Under the pieces are notes generated by a model that saw only the letters and a list, made by a program, of their open reading frames with translations, was not told where the DNA came from and did not search any database. DNA of 64,000 nucleotides, taken from Fretibacterium fastidiosum (GTDB lineage Bacteria; Synergistota; Synergistia; Synergistales; Aminobacteriaceae). Location: positions 1,860,001 to 1,924,000 of the forward strand of contig NZ_OZ209244.1 of assembly GCF_964642095.1 (NCBI RefSeq), written 5' to 3'. A program made the position numbers and the translations under genes. Position 1 is the first letter of the stretch. Every line of letters starts with the position of its first letter. Shown here one piece after another: positions 33,826 to 43,080 of the stretch.

Positions 33826-34713
33826 ATGGAATCGACGTTCAATCGTTACGAGGTGTTTCTCAAAGTGGCGGAGCTCGGCAACATTACGCGGGCTGCGGAG
33901 GCGCTGAACTACACCCAGTCCGGGGTGAGCCACTCCATTGCAGCCCTGGAAAGGGAGGCGGGCTTTCCCCTGTTCCTGAGGGGCAGCGGTGGCGTCGCGC
34001 TGACGGAGAGGGGGCGGCGGCTCCTCGCCCCCGTTCAGGAGCTGGTGAACCGCCAGCGGAACCTGGCTCAGGCCATTCATGAAATCAACGACGTGGTCTG
34101 CGGCACGCTGCGCCTCGGCACCTTTACGAGCGTGTCCGCCCAGTGGCTCCCATGGATCATCAGGGACTTCCAGAGAAGCTGTCCCAGGGTGGAGTTCGAC
34201 CTGCGGGCGGGGGACTACGACGAGATCGGCGAGTGGATTCGGCGGGAGAAGATCGACTGCGGGTTCCTCTCCGCGCCTGTGCCGGAGGGGCTGTCCTTCC
34301 GGCCCCTGAAGGAGGACCCCATGAAGGTGATCCTCCCCGTGGGGCACCCCCTTGCGGAGCGCGGGAGCCTGACCCTCCCGGAGATCGCGCAGGAGCCCTT
34401 CATCATCCCGATGAAGGGCTCGGACAACGACATACAGGCGTTGCTGCGCCGGTCGGGGGTTTCCGTGCGCGTCCGCTACGCGCTGAACGACGAGTTCTCC
34501 GTCATGTCCATGGTGGAGCACGGCTTCGGCGTCAGCATCATGCCGGATCTGATCCTGCGAAACTTCCGCTTCAGCCTCCTGAGTCGGGACCTGTCTCCCG
34601 AAGCGCACCGGACGCTGGGCATTGCGTCGCTGCCCCCGGAACGGGTCTCCGTCGTGGGGCGGACCTTCATCCGATACCTGTCGGGGCCCGCTGTGGACCT
34701 CTGGAGGCTGTAG
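33826..34713 (+). CDS. LysR family transcriptional regulator
   Basis: 295 residues. N-terminal helix-turn-helix (about 5-62): FLKVAELGNITRAAEALNYT then SGVSHSIAALEREAGFPLF. The effector domain (about 90-290) has LRLGTFTSVSAQWLPWIIRD, SAPVPEGLSFRPL and VEHGFGVSIMPDLI. GGTGA precedes ATG 33826; ATG 33814 without a site is an alternative adding four residues. TATACT at about 33787 is a -10 candidate. It probably controls the divergent EamA exporter and itself, responding to an unknown small molecule. Confidence 0.9.
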   Translation: MESTFNRYEVFLKVAELGNITRAAEALNYTQSGVSHSIAALEREAGFPLFLRGSGGVALTERGRRLLAPVQELVNRQRNLAQAIHEINDVVCGTLRLGTFTSVSAQWLPWIIRDFQRSCPRVEFDLRAGDYDEIGEWIRREKIDCGFLSAPVPEGLSFRPLKEDPMKVILPVGHPLAERGSLTLPEIAQEPFIIPMKGSDNDIQALLRRSGVSVRVRYALNDEFSVMSMVEHGFGVSIMPDLILRNFRFSLLSRDLSPEAHRTLGIASLPPERVSVVGRTFIRYLSGPAVDLWRL

Positions 34714-34733
34714 GTGCGGGGGAGGGCTGCGCG

Positions 34734-35657
34734 TCACGCAGCGGGGTTCACGTGGATCATGATGTGCTTGACTCCGGGGAAGCGCTGCTCCACGGAGAGG
34801 TGGACGCGCTCCGCCACGGAGTGGGCCTTTCGGAGGGACTCGTCGCCGTCCACCGAGATCTCGAGGTCCACGTAGACCCTGTTGCCGAAGCGCCTGGTGC
34901 GGAGCAGGTCGACGCGCACCACGCCCTCCTGCGCGGCGATGAAGTCTGCCAGCTCCCGGTCGTAGCTCCTGCCGCAGGAGGTGTCCAGCAGCTGTCCCAG
35001 GGCGTCCCTGGTCGTCCTGAGGGCGACGGTCAGGATCACGAGGCAGATCACGACGCCGGCGGCGGGGTCCAGCGCGGGATAGCCCATCATGGCGCCGGCG
35101 ATGCCGATGAGCGATCCGATGGAGGAGAGCGCGTCCGACCGGTGGTGCCATGCATCCGCCATGAAGGCCGCCGAGTTGAGATGCAGGGCGCAGCGCCGCG
35201 TGTACCAGTACATCGCTTCCTTGACGGCGATGGACACGACCGCCGCCACGAGGGCGATGGAGCCGGGACCGCCACGCTGCGCGTCGTTTCCCGACAGGAG
35301 GGCCTCGAGGCCCGCCTTCCCGATCAGCCCTCCCGTCGCCAGCAGGATCAAGCCCAGGAGGAGGGCTGCGACGCTCTCAAATCGTTCGTGCCCGTAGGGG
35401 TGGTCGTCGTCCGCCGCCCGCTTTGAGAGGAGCACTCCGACGAGGGCGATGAGCGTAGCGAGGACGTCGGAGAGGGAGTGAGCCGCGTCCGAGACCATGG
35501 CGCTCGACCGCCCCGCGACGCCCGCAAACAGCTTGAACGCCGAGAGCGCCGCGTTGCCGGTGATCCCCGTCAACGAGAGGCGTCGGACGACGGCCCTCTC
35601 GTCCTGGGCGTCCGCCCCCCTCGTCCCCTTCATCACCGTTTCTCCGCTGGCTGTCAT
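34734..35657 (-). CDS. Cation diffusion facilitator (Zn/Fe/Mn efflux)
   Basis: 307 residues. Six TMs in the first 215 residues, with metal-site blocks MVSDAAHSLSDVLATL in TM2 and MADAWHHRSDALSSIG in TM5 and the cytoplasmic loop DDDHPYGHERFESVAALLLG. A soluble C-terminal domain (about 220-305) ends VKHIMIHVNPAA, the usual dimerising, metal-sensing ZT-dimer fold. The HxxxD pairs suggest Zn2+, Fe2+ or Mn2+; which one cannot be read. GGAGG lies 7 bases before ATG 35657. It is transcribed towards the LysR gene and appears monocistronic. Confidence 0.92.
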   Translation of the reverse strand: MTASGETVMKGTRGADAQDERAVVRRLSLTGITGNAALSAFKLFAGVAGRSSAMVSDAAHSLSDVLATLIALVGVLLSKRAADDDHPYGHERFESVAALLLGLILLATGGLIGKAGLEALLSGNDAQRGGPGSIALVAAVVSIAVKEAMYWYTRRCALHLNSAAFMADAWHHRSDALSSIGSLIGIAGAMMGYPALDPAAGVVICLVILTVALRTTRDALGQLLDTSCGRSYDRELADFIAAQEGVVRVDLLRTRRFGNRVYVDLEISVDGDESLRKAHSVAERVHLSVEQRFPGVKHIMIHVNPAA

Positions 35658-36189
35658 ATCAGAGCCTCCGTTCCGCCGCCCGTGCGGCTGTGTGATATCT
35701 CCTTTATGGCACTCCGTTCGGGGTATCGGGATAGAAAGAGGCGCACCCGCGGAACGTTCGACACTGTCCCGCAGATGCGCCGGTTTGAACCGTGATCTGC
35801 TGCCGCTGACTTCGCGGCCCGGCCCCACGCCCCCGTCCAAACGGGGACATCGCCTGCTCAGTTTGTACTGTCGATCTCGCATCCCCAACAAGAAAAAGTG
35901 ACCGGGATGTAATGCAGTGCAAAGAGATTGATGACATTATATGGGTCCGTTCGCGATCCGTCAACGACAGGCCGAGGAGCCAAAACCACGGGTTGCGGCG
36001 GGCTCATCGAAGGTGAAGCGCGTTGGGACCGTATTGTATAATGTCGGCTGGGCGCCGCTGCGATCCCCTTGGAAGGTTTGTATGCCAACCCGCTTTTGCC
36101 AACGGCTTTTGCATAGTTGTCGCCTCCTTGAGGTCGCGTTTGCAGAGCAATGCCGCCTCCTGCCCTCCCGAATGAAAGGAGCCTGAAGC
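35658..36189. other. Intergenic region upstream of the pucR transcript
   Basis: About 530 bases with no supported gene; open frames here lack start signals. A clear TATAAT box (36037-36042) without a good -35 box could start the forward pucR transcript, leaving a leader of roughly 140 bases before the 41-codon leader ORF. Confidence 0.45.
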
Positions 36190-36315
36190 ATGGACTGCGC
36201 TTACAGCGTTGAACCGAGAGATCGGCCTGCCCATAAGATCGAGACGCATGGAGTCCGATTCGGCCTGAGACTTCGGGACGATCGGGACGTGCGGCCTGTA
36301 AAGCTGAGCGCTTGA
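36190..36315 (+). CDS. 41-codon leader ORF upstream of pucR
   Basis: AAAGGAG is 8 bases before ATG 36190. The product, MDCAYSVEPRDRPAHKIETH and 21 more residues, is rich in Arg and Asp and ends VKLSA. It stops 6 bases before the pucR ATG and is in the same frame, separated only by TGA-CCT-CCC. The pucR start has no ribosome-binding site of its own, so translation of pucR is probably coupled to this ORF. Alternatively the TGA is a recent nonsense mutation in a longer pucR. Confidence 0.45.
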   Translation: MDCAYSVEPRDRPAHKIETHGVRFGLRLRDDRDVRPVKLSA

Positions 36316-36321
36316 CCTCCC

Positions 36322-37509
36322 ATGAAACGTTCGCTTTCCGACTTCGTCCCCCTTCTGCTGAAGGATGAAGGGCTCCCGGAGATCATCGACGAGATTCGCG
36401 CCGAGCTCTCCTTCGGGGTCGCTTGGCGTGAGCTGGATACGGGGAACGTCCTTTGTCGCGGAAACCCCGCCTTCGAGGAGCGAATGCTCTCCTTCCCGCT
36501 TCGGGAGATCGTCCGGATCTACGTATCGCATGAGGTCGAGGTTTCGGGAAACGCCATCGGCCTCCTCGTGCTGGACTTGCCGAAGGGGCTGCCGGGTCCC
36601 CTTCCGGAGCGTTTGGAGGACTGCCTGTCGGTGCTGAGGCTTTTCTACGGGCAACGGCTGGCGGAGAGCCGTCTGAAAACCCGGTATCGCAACGAATTTG
36701 TGCAGGACCTCATCTATGGCCGGATCTATCACGAGGAGGAAATCCGCAACCGCGCCAGGACATTCCACTGGAAGTTGGATGGCGGCATCGTATGCCTCGT
36801 CATCTCGCCGGAATTGACAGAGACGACTGGAGCCGTGCTGGACGAAGCGCTGCTGAGCGGCTTCAATCTGATTCAGTCGAGGGTTCTGGCGTTTTTTCCA
36901 AAGTCCGTCTACGCCCGTCTCCCGGATTCTCTCGTCGTCGTGTTGACCCTCGCGCTTCCGGAGGAGCGCGGACGGGAGACGCGCCTGCGGGACTTCAGGG
37001 CCGCGCTGCGAGAGGTTATGGAGAACGCGCTGCACGATGCCCGCGATCGTTGCAGGATAAGATTTTTCGCTTCGGTCGGAAGCTGGCGCGAAAAGCCCAT
37101 CCTTGCCTACCAAAGCTATCAGGAGGCCCGTCAGGCCTTGATGATCTTGCGAGGCGGGATGTCTCGGCAGGATTTCGTCTTCTGGGAACAGTTGGGGGGA
37201 ACCCGCATGATCGCCATGCTGGCGGACATGGAGCCGGCCCGGGAATTTTGCCGGCAGACCCTGGCCCCTCTGCTGCGGGAATCCCGCGGCGGGGAGGAGC
37301 TCATCCATACGTTGCTCCGCGTCGAGGAATGCGGCGGAGATCTGAGGCAGGCTGCAAAGTCCCTTTCGCTGCACTACAACACCCTGCGCTACCGGCTGAG
37401 GCGGATTCAAGAGATATTGGACCTCTCTCCCCACGACGGGGAGCGTCGATTCAACCTGTCCCTGGCGCTGCGCCTCCACAGGGTCTTGAGCAAAAACAGG
37501 ACGGCGTGA
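36322..37509 (+). CDS. PucR/CdaR family transcriptional regulator
   Basis: 395 residues. C-terminal PucR helix-turn-helix (about 330-390): LIHTLLRVEECGGDLRQAAK, LSLHYNTLRYRLRRIQEIL, then FNLSLALRLHRVL. The central region (about 130-300) has the GGDEF-like CdaR layout (FVQDLIYGRIYHEEEIRNRA, FFASVGSWREKPILAYQSYQ). PucR regulators control purine, amino acid or related catabolic genes in response to substrate. It is followed in the same direction by an M20 peptidase, glutamate formimidoyltransferase and a TRAP transporter, its likely targets. The start lacks a Shine-Dalgarno sequence. Confidence 0.88.
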   Translation: MKRSLSDFVPLLLKDEGLPEIIDEIRAELSFGVAWRELDTGNVLCRGNPAFEERMLSFPLREIVRIYVSHEVEVSGNAIGLLVLDLPKGLPGPLPERLEDCLSVLRLFYGQRLAESRLKTRYRNEFVQDLIYGRIYHEEEIRNRARTFHWKLDGGIVCLVISPELTETTGAVLDEALLSGFNLIQSRVLAFFPKSVYARLPDSLVVVLTLALPEERGRETRLRDFRAALREVMENALHDARDRCRIRFFASVGSWREKPILAYQSYQEARQALMILRGGMSRQDFVFWEQLGGTRMIAMLADMEPAREFCRQTLAPLLRESRGGEELIHTLLRVEECGGDLRQAAKSLSLHYNTLRYRLRRIQEILDLSPHDGERRFNLSLALRLHRVLSKNRTA

Positions 37510-37734
37510 GGTTTTTTCTGGCCTCACCGTTCTGCTTTCCGAGCCTTCCGAAGGCCTGCCAAAAAACCGTCGGCTTGCCTCTGAAAAAACTTTTAGCCCT
37601 TTTTTGTTAAAAAAAACAAAAACACCTTCAAGGTTTCATCGTTTCAGGCAGTGCTTTTACCCCTCTGCCCTTTTAAAATACGGGCAGTCTTTCTTGAAAG
37701 AACCTGAGATGCTTATCTTGAGGGGGACACGAGA

Positions 37735-38904
37735 TTGTCTGAGCCCGAGCGGTGCGCCAGAGAGATTTTGGGGCAGCTGGTCCGAATCCGGACGCCTCAG
37801 CCTGTCGGCGACGAGAAGGACGCCGTCCTTTTTTTGAAGGAAATCTTTGATCCGTTGACCAGGGAGATCACGGTACTCGACCACGGGGCCAACAGGGCCT
37901 CCATGATCCTGACCCTGCCCGGGCGGGATCGCGAGCGGGCTGTCGCCGTGACCGGACATCTGGACACGGTGAACGTGGACTCCGAGGAGGCGTGGACGCA
38001 CGCGCCCTTCTCCGCCTACTGCGACGGCGAACGGATCTATGGGCGTGGGGCGGCGGACATGAAGGGCGGGGTGACCAGCATCGTTCTGGCGGCGCTCAAA
38101 TTGCTCCGGGAGCGCTTTGAGCCGGCAGTGGACGTTCACTTTTGCTTCACGGCCGACGAGGAGTACGGCGGAATGGGCGCGGAGGCCCTCTGCAACAGCG
38201 GCAGGCTGGATCGCGTAATTGAGTTGATCGTGGTCAAGCCCACCGATGGGCGGGTCGGGTTGGCTGGAAAGGGAGCCTTGGGACTTTCCGTCACCGCGAA
38301 GGGACTGAGCGCTCACGCCTCGCGTCCGGGGCAGGGGGTCAATGCGGTTGAGCAGGTTTCCGCCTTTGCCCGATCCATATCGGCGCTGCTTCGCAAGAAG
38401 GGGCGATACCCGCTCCTTGGGCTCTCCACCTGCACCATCACCGGGCTCCATGGTTCCATCAGCACCAACGTCATTCCCGACAGGGCGGAGGCCACGTTCG
38501 ACATCCGCACCTCTCCGGGGATATCCCATGCGGGGCTTCTGGAGCAGATCCACGAGATCGCCCGCGTTCAAATGCAAAGGCATCCGCCCCTGGTGCTGGA
38601 GGCGACGCCCTACCTGGACCGCCAGGCTTTGGGCATGGACGAGAAAGCCCCTCTGGTGCGCCGTTTTATCCGCATCTTCGAGGCGCTGGGCCTCCCATGG
38701 GAGACGACGGGGATCGCGTACTTCACCGACGCCTCCGTGTTCGTTCCGAGGCTGGGCGTCCCCTTCGTCGTCATCGGTCCGGGGGACGAACGTTTCTTCC
38801 ATCAGGCCGACGAGTACGTCACCGTAAAGGCCGTGCTCCAGTCGTCGAGGGTCCTGGAGGAATACGTCAGGACGATCCCCGACGCGGAGGGCGGAGAGGA
38901 ATAG
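37735..38904 (+). CDS. M20 family metallopeptidase (ArgE/DapE/YgeY type)
   Basis: 389 residues. Metal ligands in VTGHLDTVNVD, YGRGAADMKGGVTSI, FTADEEYGGMGAEA, VKPTDGRVGLAGKGALG and the closing FFHQADEYVT. The dimerisation domain lies at about 180-290 (LSAHASRPGQGVNAVEQVSA). The start is TTG 37735, with GAGGGGG 8 bases upstream; no ATG fits. Relatives deacylate N-acyl amino acids or cut dipeptides. Upstream are a PucR gene and an AT-rich promoter zone (37590-37620); downstream is glutamate formimidoyltransferase. It may release glutamate or a histidine derivative from the compound imported by the TRAP system. Confidence 0.85.
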   Translation: MSEPERCAREILGQLVRIRTPQPVGDEKDAVLFLKEIFDPLTREITVLDHGANRASMILTLPGRDRERAVAVTGHLDTVNVDSEEAWTHAPFSAYCDGERIYGRGAADMKGGVTSIVLAALKLLRERFEPAVDVHFCFTADEEYGGMGAEALCNSGRLDRVIELIVVKPTDGRVGLAGKGALGLSVTAKGLSAHASRPGQGVNAVEQVSAFARSISALLRKKGRYPLLGLSTCTITGLHGSISTNVIPDRAEATFDIRTSPGISHAGLLEQIHEIARVQMQRHPPLVLEATPYLDRQALGMDEKAPLVRRFIRIFEALGLPWETTGIAYFTDASVFVPRLGVPFVVIGPGDERFFHQADEYVTVKAVLQSSRVLEEYVRTIPDAEGGEE

Positions 38905-39056
38905 GGCGCTTGACCGTGGCTCCGAAAGGACTTCATTTCGATGCATTGCGGCTGCCGTCGCAGCGGACGGGGCATTGAGCCCGAATCTGCAGCCGATTCG
39001 CATAAGGGGTTTGTCCCCGAAGGGTTCCAAAATTTTTTTGAAGAAGGGGAAAGAGA

Positions 39057-39995
39057 ATGGCAAAACAATATGTGCACTCCGCTCCAAACTTCAGCGCCGG
39101 TCGGGACAAGGCGGTCGTGGACGCTATCGTCAACGTGGTTCGCGACCTTCCGGGCGTCCGTTTGATCGATTGCTACCCCGATGCGGACTTCAACCGCACG
39201 CCCGTGGAGTTGATCGGCGAGCCGGAGCCGCTCGCCAGGGCGCTGGTTGCAATGGCAGGCAAGGCCTACGAACTGATCGATATGCGCGAACAGAAGGGGA
39301 AGCACCCCAGGATCGGCGCCCAGGATACCATTCCGCTTTTCCCGCTGCGCAACATCAGCCTGGACGAGGTCAAGGAACTTGCGTTCCGCATCGGACAGGA
39401 GTTGTGGAACAAGTACGGCGTGCCCGTATTCTTTGCGGGATTCAACGCGCGCTCCGAGGAACGCCGGGACATCTCCTTTATCCGCCAGGGGCAGTACGAG
39501 GGGCTGAAGAAGCTCCTCGAGGAGAATCAGGACAACCCCGCGGTCCTGGAGTCGCGCGCGCCCGACCTGGGGAAGGGGCTGCTGTCCGAGAAGAGCGGCG
39601 CGACGATCGTGAGCGCCGGAGAGAGGAACCTGGTGGCCGTCAACGTGCTGTTGAACACGAAGGACCTGGAGGTCGCCAAGAGGATTGCGAAGATGGTCCG
39701 CGGACCTTCGGGCGGCTTCAGCACCATCAGGGCCGTGGCCTTTACGCCGGACGGGTACGAGGAGGTGGCCGTCTCTATGAACATGTTCAACACGGACGAG
39801 ACGCCGCTTTATCGTGTGGTGGAGCTCATCCGGTCCGAGGCTGCCAGCATCGGGGTCTCCGTTAAGGGCGTTCAGATGAGCGGGGTCTTCCCCACGAAGG
39901 TCCTGCTGCAGTGTGCGGACCATTACCTGCATCTCCTGGATTTCAAGGAAAATCAGCTGCTGGAGCACAACATGCTGCTGTTGGACGGCGAGTGA
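39057..39995 (+). CDS. ftcD: Glutamate formimidoyltransferase
   Basis: 312 residues, corresponding to the formiminotransferase half (N- and C-subdomains) of FTCD, without the cyclodeaminase half. Moves the formimino group from N-formimino-L-glutamate, the end product of histidine breakdown, to tetrahydrofolate. Landmarks: SAPNFSAGRDKAVVDAI, DADFNRTPVELIG, KGKHPRIGAQDTIPLFPLR, FFAGFNARSEERRDISFIRQ, VSAGERNLVAVNVLLNT and SMNMFNTDETPLYRV. GAAGGGGAAAGAGA precedes the ATG. No hut genes are in the window, so formiminoglutamate may come from elsewhere on the chromosome or by import. Confidence 0.92.
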   Translation: MAKQYVHSAPNFSAGRDKAVVDAIVNVVRDLPGVRLIDCYPDADFNRTPVELIGEPEPLARALVAMAGKAYELIDMREQKGKHPRIGAQDTIPLFPLRNISLDEVKELAFRIGQELWNKYGVPVFFAGFNARSEERRDISFIRQGQYEGLKKLLEENQDNPAVLESRAPDLGKGLLSEKSGATIVSAGERNLVAVNVLLNTKDLEVAKRIAKMVRGPSGGFSTIRAVAFTPDGYEEVAVSMNMFNTDETPLYRVVELIRSEAASIGVSVKGVQMSGVFPTKVLLQCADHYLHLLDFKENQLLEHNMLLLDGE

Positions 39996-40106
39996 GCGCA
40001 GGACGGCCGAAAACGGAGTGCGGCGCCGGCGCGGAGACCCCGGCCATCGATCGTCCTGAGGGCCTGAACTTCCGGGCATCGGGTCTTGTGGATGCTACGA
40101 TATCCG

Positions 40107-40135
40107 AAAGTCCCTCGGAGGGGTTGGGGGACTTT
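40107..40135 (+). terminator. Hairpin between ftcD and the TRAP genes
   Basis: Stem AAAGTCCC / GGGACTTT with a 13-base loop, then TCATT. It could thin out transcription between ftcD and the transporter; read-through is likely because the genes are in line. Confidence 0.45.
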
Positions 40136-40153
40136 TCATTGAGGAGGCACAGT

Positions 40154-40702
40154 ATGGCGTTCTTTCAAAAGCTGAACGTGTTTACAGAACGGATTGAAAA
40201 GTTCATCATCGCTTACAGCATCCTGGTGATGGCGGGAGTCTCCATCGTCAATGTCATCGCAAGAAATTTCCTTCATCGCAGCTTTTCCTGGGTCGAGGAG
40301 GTCACGCAGTTTTCCGTCGTCCTGGTTACCTTTGTGGGGACGTCCTACGCGGCCCGGACCGGGACGCACATCCGAATGAGCGTTCTCTCGGATTTTGCGG
40401 GGCGAAGGGGAAGGAAGGTTCTGGCCGTTCTGGTCTCCCTGGGAACGGCGCTTTTCATGAGCTATGTGACCTTTTACAGCGCCCTTTATGTTCATGGCCT
40501 CTACACGATGAACAAGTACACTCTGGGGCTCCAGATACCGATCTACGTCATCATGATCTGGGTCCCCATAGGGTTTGCCATGACGGCAGCTCAGTACTTC
40601 GGGACCCTCTATCTGAACCTGACGCGCCCGGAGGTCTATATCTCGCCTGCCAAACCGGATGCGGTCGGCAGCGAGGACGACTGGGTCGTAAGGGAGGTGT
40701 AG
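40154..40702 (+). CDS. TRAP transporter small permease (DctQ type)
   Basis: 182 residues with four membrane helices (FIIAYSILVMAGVSIVNVIA, FSVVLVTFVGTSYAARTG, VLAVLVSLGTALFMSYVTFY, PIYVIMIWVPIGFAMTAAQY). RNFLHRSFSWVEEVTQF is the family motif between TM1 and TM2. GAGGAGG precedes ATG 40154. It partners the large permease 4 bases downstream in sodium-driven uptake. Confidence 0.92.
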   Translation: MAFFQKLNVFTERIEKFIIAYSILVMAGVSIVNVIARNFLHRSFSWVEEVTQFSVVLVTFVGTSYAARTGTHIRMSVLSDFAGRRGRKVLAVLVSLGTALFMSYVTFYSALYVHGLYTMNKYTLGLQIPIYVIMIWVPIGFAMTAAQYFGTLYLNLTRPEVYISPAKPDAVGSEDDWVVREV

Positions 40703-40706
40703 GAGA

Positions 40707-41978
40707 ATGTTGTGGGTCCTGATGGGAACGATGATCGGGCTGTTGGTCCTGGGCTTCCCCATGATGATTCCCCTCGGCGCGGCCGCTTTTCTGACGGTAG
40801 GGCTTTATTTCCCCATCGATCCCGCCATGCTGGTGCAGCAGGTGGTCGGCGGCATCCAGCCGATCTCCCTGATCGCGGTCCCCATGTTCATCTTTGCCGC
40901 GGACATCATGACGTCGGGGCAGGTGGCGGAACGCCTTTTGAACTTCGTGGTCAGTCTGGTGGGGCACAAGAGGGGCGGTCTTCCCATCTCAACGACCGTA
41001 GCCTGTACCCTTTTCGGAGCCGTGTCGGGCTCCACCCAGGCCACCGTCGTCGCCATCGGCGGTCCCCTGCGGCCCCTTTTGTTGGAGGCGGGGTACAGTC
41101 CTTCCTTTTCCACCGCCCTCATCATCAATGCGGCGATTATCGCGCTGTTGATCCCTCCCAGCGTGTATATGATCGTCTACGGTGTAGTGGGAGGGTGCTC
41201 CGTCGGGGAGCTCTTTATCGCGGGCGTGACGCCGGGCATTCTCTTATGCGTGCTGTTCTGCATTTATTGTTATTTTAAGTCCGGGGACTCCAACCTTCGG
41301 GCCGAGGTTTCCGGGGCGGAAAAGTGGCGGGCCTTTCGACGCGCACTCTTGAGCTTTTCCTTTCCCGTCATCATCTTCGGCGGAATCTACTCCGGAAAAT
41401 TCAGCCCCACGGAGGCCGCCTCGGTTTCGGTCCTCTATGCGTTTCTGGTGGAGTACCTGATCTATCGCTCCATCAAGCTCGCCGACCTTCCGAAAATCGC
41501 TCTCAGGACCGGAATCGTCACGGCGATCGTGTTCATCCTCATCGCCATGGGGCAGGCCTTCTCCTGGACGGTTTCGTTTGGCCGGATTCCCAACATGATC
41601 CTCCCTCCGCTGCTGGGAGCCGAACCTTCCGCGGTCCGCATCCTGCTCGTTTTGACGCTCGCGTACTTCCTCGGGTGCATGTTCGTGGACCCCATCGTCG
41701 TCATCATGATCCTGACGCCTATCTTTAAGCCGGCGATCACGGCTTCCGGTCTGGACAACGTCCTCATAGGCATCATCGTCACCCTTCAGGCCGCCATCGG
41801 TTCGACGACGCCGCCTTTCGGGTGCAACATCTTCACGGCCATGGCGATCTTTCGTCAGAAGTATGTGGATGCGACGCGGGGATCGTTTCCCTTCATCGCC
41901 ATTATGATGGTCGTATCGCTCCTCTTGATCTTTTTTCCTCAAATCGCTCTGTTTTTGCGGGACCTTTCGGTCCGTTAA
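40707..41978 (+). CDS. TRAP transporter large permease (DctM type)
   Basis: 423 residues, about 12 membrane segments. DctM landmarks: LVLGFPMMIPLGAAAF, the helix-break block AVPMFIFAADIMTSG, CTLFGAVSGSTQATVVAIGG, IIALLIPPSVYMIVYG, YSGKFSPTEAASVSVLYAFL, GCMFVDPIVVIMILTPIFKP and AAIGSTTPPFGCNIF. It is the sodium-coupled channel-like subunit. The small permease comes before and the binding protein after, so the transporter is complete. Confidence 0.95.
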   Translation: MLWVLMGTMIGLLVLGFPMMIPLGAAAFLTVGLYFPIDPAMLVQQVVGGIQPISLIAVPMFIFAADIMTSGQVAERLLNFVVSLVGHKRGGLPISTTVACTLFGAVSGSTQATVVAIGGPLRPLLLEAGYSPSFSTALIINAAIIALLIPPSVYMIVYGVVGGCSVGELFIAGVTPGILLCVLFCIYCYFKSGDSNLRAEVSGAEKWRAFRRALLSFSFPVIIFGGIYSGKFSPTEAASVSVLYAFLVEYLIYRSIKLADLPKIALRTGIVTAIVFILIAMGQAFSWTVSFGRIPNMILPPLLGAEPSAVRILLVLTLAYFLGCMFVDPIVVIMILTPIFKPAITASGLDNVLIGIIVTLQAAIGSTTPPFGCNIFTAMAIFRQKYVDATRGSFPFIAIMMVVSLLLIFFPQIALFLRDLSVR

Positions 41979-42036
41979 CGGCGTGCGCAGGGTAAGGTCG
42001 TTTTACGAAAGACAACACGAGTTGAAGGAGAGGTTG

Positions 42037-43068
42037 ATGAAAGTGAAGAAGTGGTTGCTTGTATTGGTGTTGAGTCTGTCTCTGTTCGCGTCCCCGTCGT
42101 TTGCGGCCAAGTACAACTGGCGTCTGGCCAACGAGGAGATCGCAGGCAGCGTCTCGGACCTCTACGCCCAGGAGTTCGCCCGGCTGCTCAAGGAAAAATC
42201 CGGCGGGGAAATTCAGTTGGACCTCTTTCCCAGCGGCACGTTGGGGACGCCCACGGAGATGTTCGAGCTGACCCTGAACGGAGCCGTCGAGTTCTGTTTG
42301 ATCGGGCCGGGGCAGTGCAGCGCCATCGTCCCCGAGAATCAGGTCCTCCTGCTGCAATTCCTGTTTTCGAGCGACGAGGACAAGAACGAGCGCTTTTTGG
42401 CAACGAGCCGCTCTTTGAACGAAAAGCTCAACTCCATCTACGAGAGCAAGGGCGTCAAGGTCCTGAGCTTTTTCAGCGAGGGCGCCATGTACTGGTCGTC
42501 CAACACGCCAATTCGCAACCCGGAGGACTTCAAGGGCGTCAAATTCCGCGTCATGCCCTCCGAGCTTCTGGTTGACGTTTACAAGGCCTACGGCGCGAGC
42601 CCGGTGCCCCTCTCCTTTACGGAGGTCTACAGCGCGCTTCAGCTCAAGATGCTGGACGGCGAGGAAAACGCTCCTTACATCATTCAAGAGATGAAGTTCA
42701 TGGACGTCCAGAAGTACCTTATAGCGTCCAAACACAATATCTACGTGATGCAGAACATCGTCAACAAAAAGTTCTTCGACGGCTTGCCGGAGGATATCCA
42801 AAAGATCGTTCTGGAGAGCGTTGCGGAGACGCGCCCTTACGTGGATAAGGTGCAGCGGGAGCTCAACGCCAAGAGGCTGGATATGATGCTCAAGGAGTTC
42901 AAAGACGGTCAGGAATTGATTCAGCTGACGCCCGAGTCGTTCAACGCCTTTCGTGAGGTCGCCAAGGGCGCGGACGAAAAATACTACGAGCTCTCGCGCA
43001 ATCCCGAATTCGCAAGAGAGCTGCTGAAGACGCTGCGCGAGGAGATGGCGGAGGTGGAGAAGCAATAG
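42037..43068 (+). CDS. TRAP transporter substrate-binding protein (DctP type)
   Basis: 343 residues. Signal peptide KKWLLVLVLSLSLFASPSFA cut before AKYNWRLANEEIAG, so the protein is exported. Binding-protein blocks include DLFPSGTLGTPTEMFELTLN, EGAMYWSSNTPIRNPEDFKG, FRVMPSELLVDVYKAYGASP with the carboxylate-binding Arg position in the KFRVM block, and QLKMLDGEENAPYII. Most DctP proteins bind organic acids through this Arg, which would suit formiminoglutamate or an N-acyl amino acid. GAAGGAGAGG precedes ATG 42037. Confidence 0.92.
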   Translation: MKVKKWLLVLVLSLSLFASPSFAAKYNWRLANEEIAGSVSDLYAQEFARLLKEKSGGEIQLDLFPSGTLGTPTEMFELTLNGAVEFCLIGPGQCSAIVPENQVLLLQFLFSSDEDKNERFLATSRSLNEKLNSIYESKGVKVLSFFSEGAMYWSSNTPIRNPEDFKGVKFRVMPSELLVDVYKAYGASPVPLSFTEVYSALQLKMLDGEENAPYIIQEMKFMDVQKYLIASKHNIYVMQNIVNKKFFDGLPEDIQKIVLESVAETRPYVDKVQRELNAKRLDMMLKEFKDGQELIQLTPESFNAFREVAKGADEKYYELSRNPEFARELLKTLREEMAEVEKQ

Positions 43069-43080
43069 CGCAGACCACTA

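Noticed and set aside
36004..37527. 507-codon reverse frame opposite pucR
   Set aside because: The forward PucR protein has clear family blocks; the reverse frame has none.
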